Origin: an uncultured Akkermansia sp.
GTDB lineage: Bacteria; Verrucomicrobiota; Verrucomicrobiia; Verrucomicrobiales; Akkermansiaceae
Direction of reading: 5' to 3'
Assembly: GCA_904502165.1 (NCBI GenBank)
Contig: CAJGDB010000104.1
Location: forward strand, 1-5,987
DNA length: 5,987 nt
Program-made: the position numbers and the translations under genes
The notes under the pieces: model-generated
Told to the model about the DNA's origin: nothing
The model's input: the letters and a program-made list of their open reading frames with translations, nothing else
Databases searched by the model: none
Part shown: positions 5,961-5,987 of the stretch, one piece after another
Numbering within the stretch: position 1 is the first letter of the stretch
Layout: every line of letters begins with the position of its first letter

Positions 5961-5987
5961 TTACTTGAGGATGGCGTCGCAGCCACA
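5961..5987 (-). CDS. 3' end of the gene upstream of nrdG, possibly nrdD (partial)
   Basis: The minus strand reads CGCDAILK and then TAA (5961-5963). The gene runs out of the window, so only eight codons are visible. The CxC at the visible end would suit a metal-binding C-terminal region such as the zinc site of class III ribonucleotide reductases, but the residues do not match an NrdD ending that I know. The nrdD suggestion therefore rests mainly on position, since nrdG usually follows nrdD. The other minus-strand frames also cross this stretch, so even the reading frame is not certain. Confidence 0.45.
   Translation of the reverse strand, partial: CGCDAILK

Overview
The window looks like chromosome from a Verrucomicrobiota bacterium, most likely Akkermansia-like. 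The main clue is the C-terminus of the large surface protein: a PEPATATLSLLALAGLA segment followed by five arginines. This form of PEP-CTERM tail is characteristic of Akkermansia and its relatives. An oxygen-sensitive class III ribonucleotide reductase activase fits an anaerobic gut-type lifestyle. The taxonomic call is inference from protein motifs; there is no rRNA or tRNA gene in the window. I see no mobile element, CRISPR array or phage gene.

Layout, left to right. (1) queC (25-687, +) makes preQ0 for queuosine-type tRNA modification. An upstream reading frame may end by overlapping its start codon. (2) A 155-bp gap (688-842) holds a T8 tract, a plausible promoter and a C9 tract beside a small hairpin. 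(3) A 1172-residue secreted protein (843-4361, +) has a signal peptide, an unrecognised N-terminal domain, an SGNH/GDSL esterase domain with all key residues, an accessory domain, a block of Gly-rich 25-27-residue repeats, and the PEP-CTERM tail. (4) A textbook intrinsic terminator (4393-4421) ends this unit. (5) A separate promoter (4468-4496), whose -10 box lies inside a perfect 17-bp dyad, precedes an unrecognised lipoprotein (4532-5200, +). (6) On the minus strand, converging on the lipoprotein gene, lies an NrdG2-type radical SAM activase (5237-5938). The 3' end of the gene before it in the same operon is just visible (5961-5987); nrdD would be the expected partner.

The genes do not form a single pathway. 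They are three or four independent units: a tRNA-modification housekeeping gene, a monocistronic exported esterase, a monocistronic lipoprotein that may have its own operator, and an anaerobic dNTP synthesis operon. The two exported proteins are the accessory part. The esterase is the best candidate for a niche-related function, such as removing acyl groups from host or dietary glycans, but its substrate cannot be read from the sequence. None of the start codons has a strong, well-spaced Shine-Dalgarno sequence. I found no clear evidence of a wholly new multi-gene system. The most testable novelties are the domain arrangement of the esterase and the dyad at the lipoprotein promoter.
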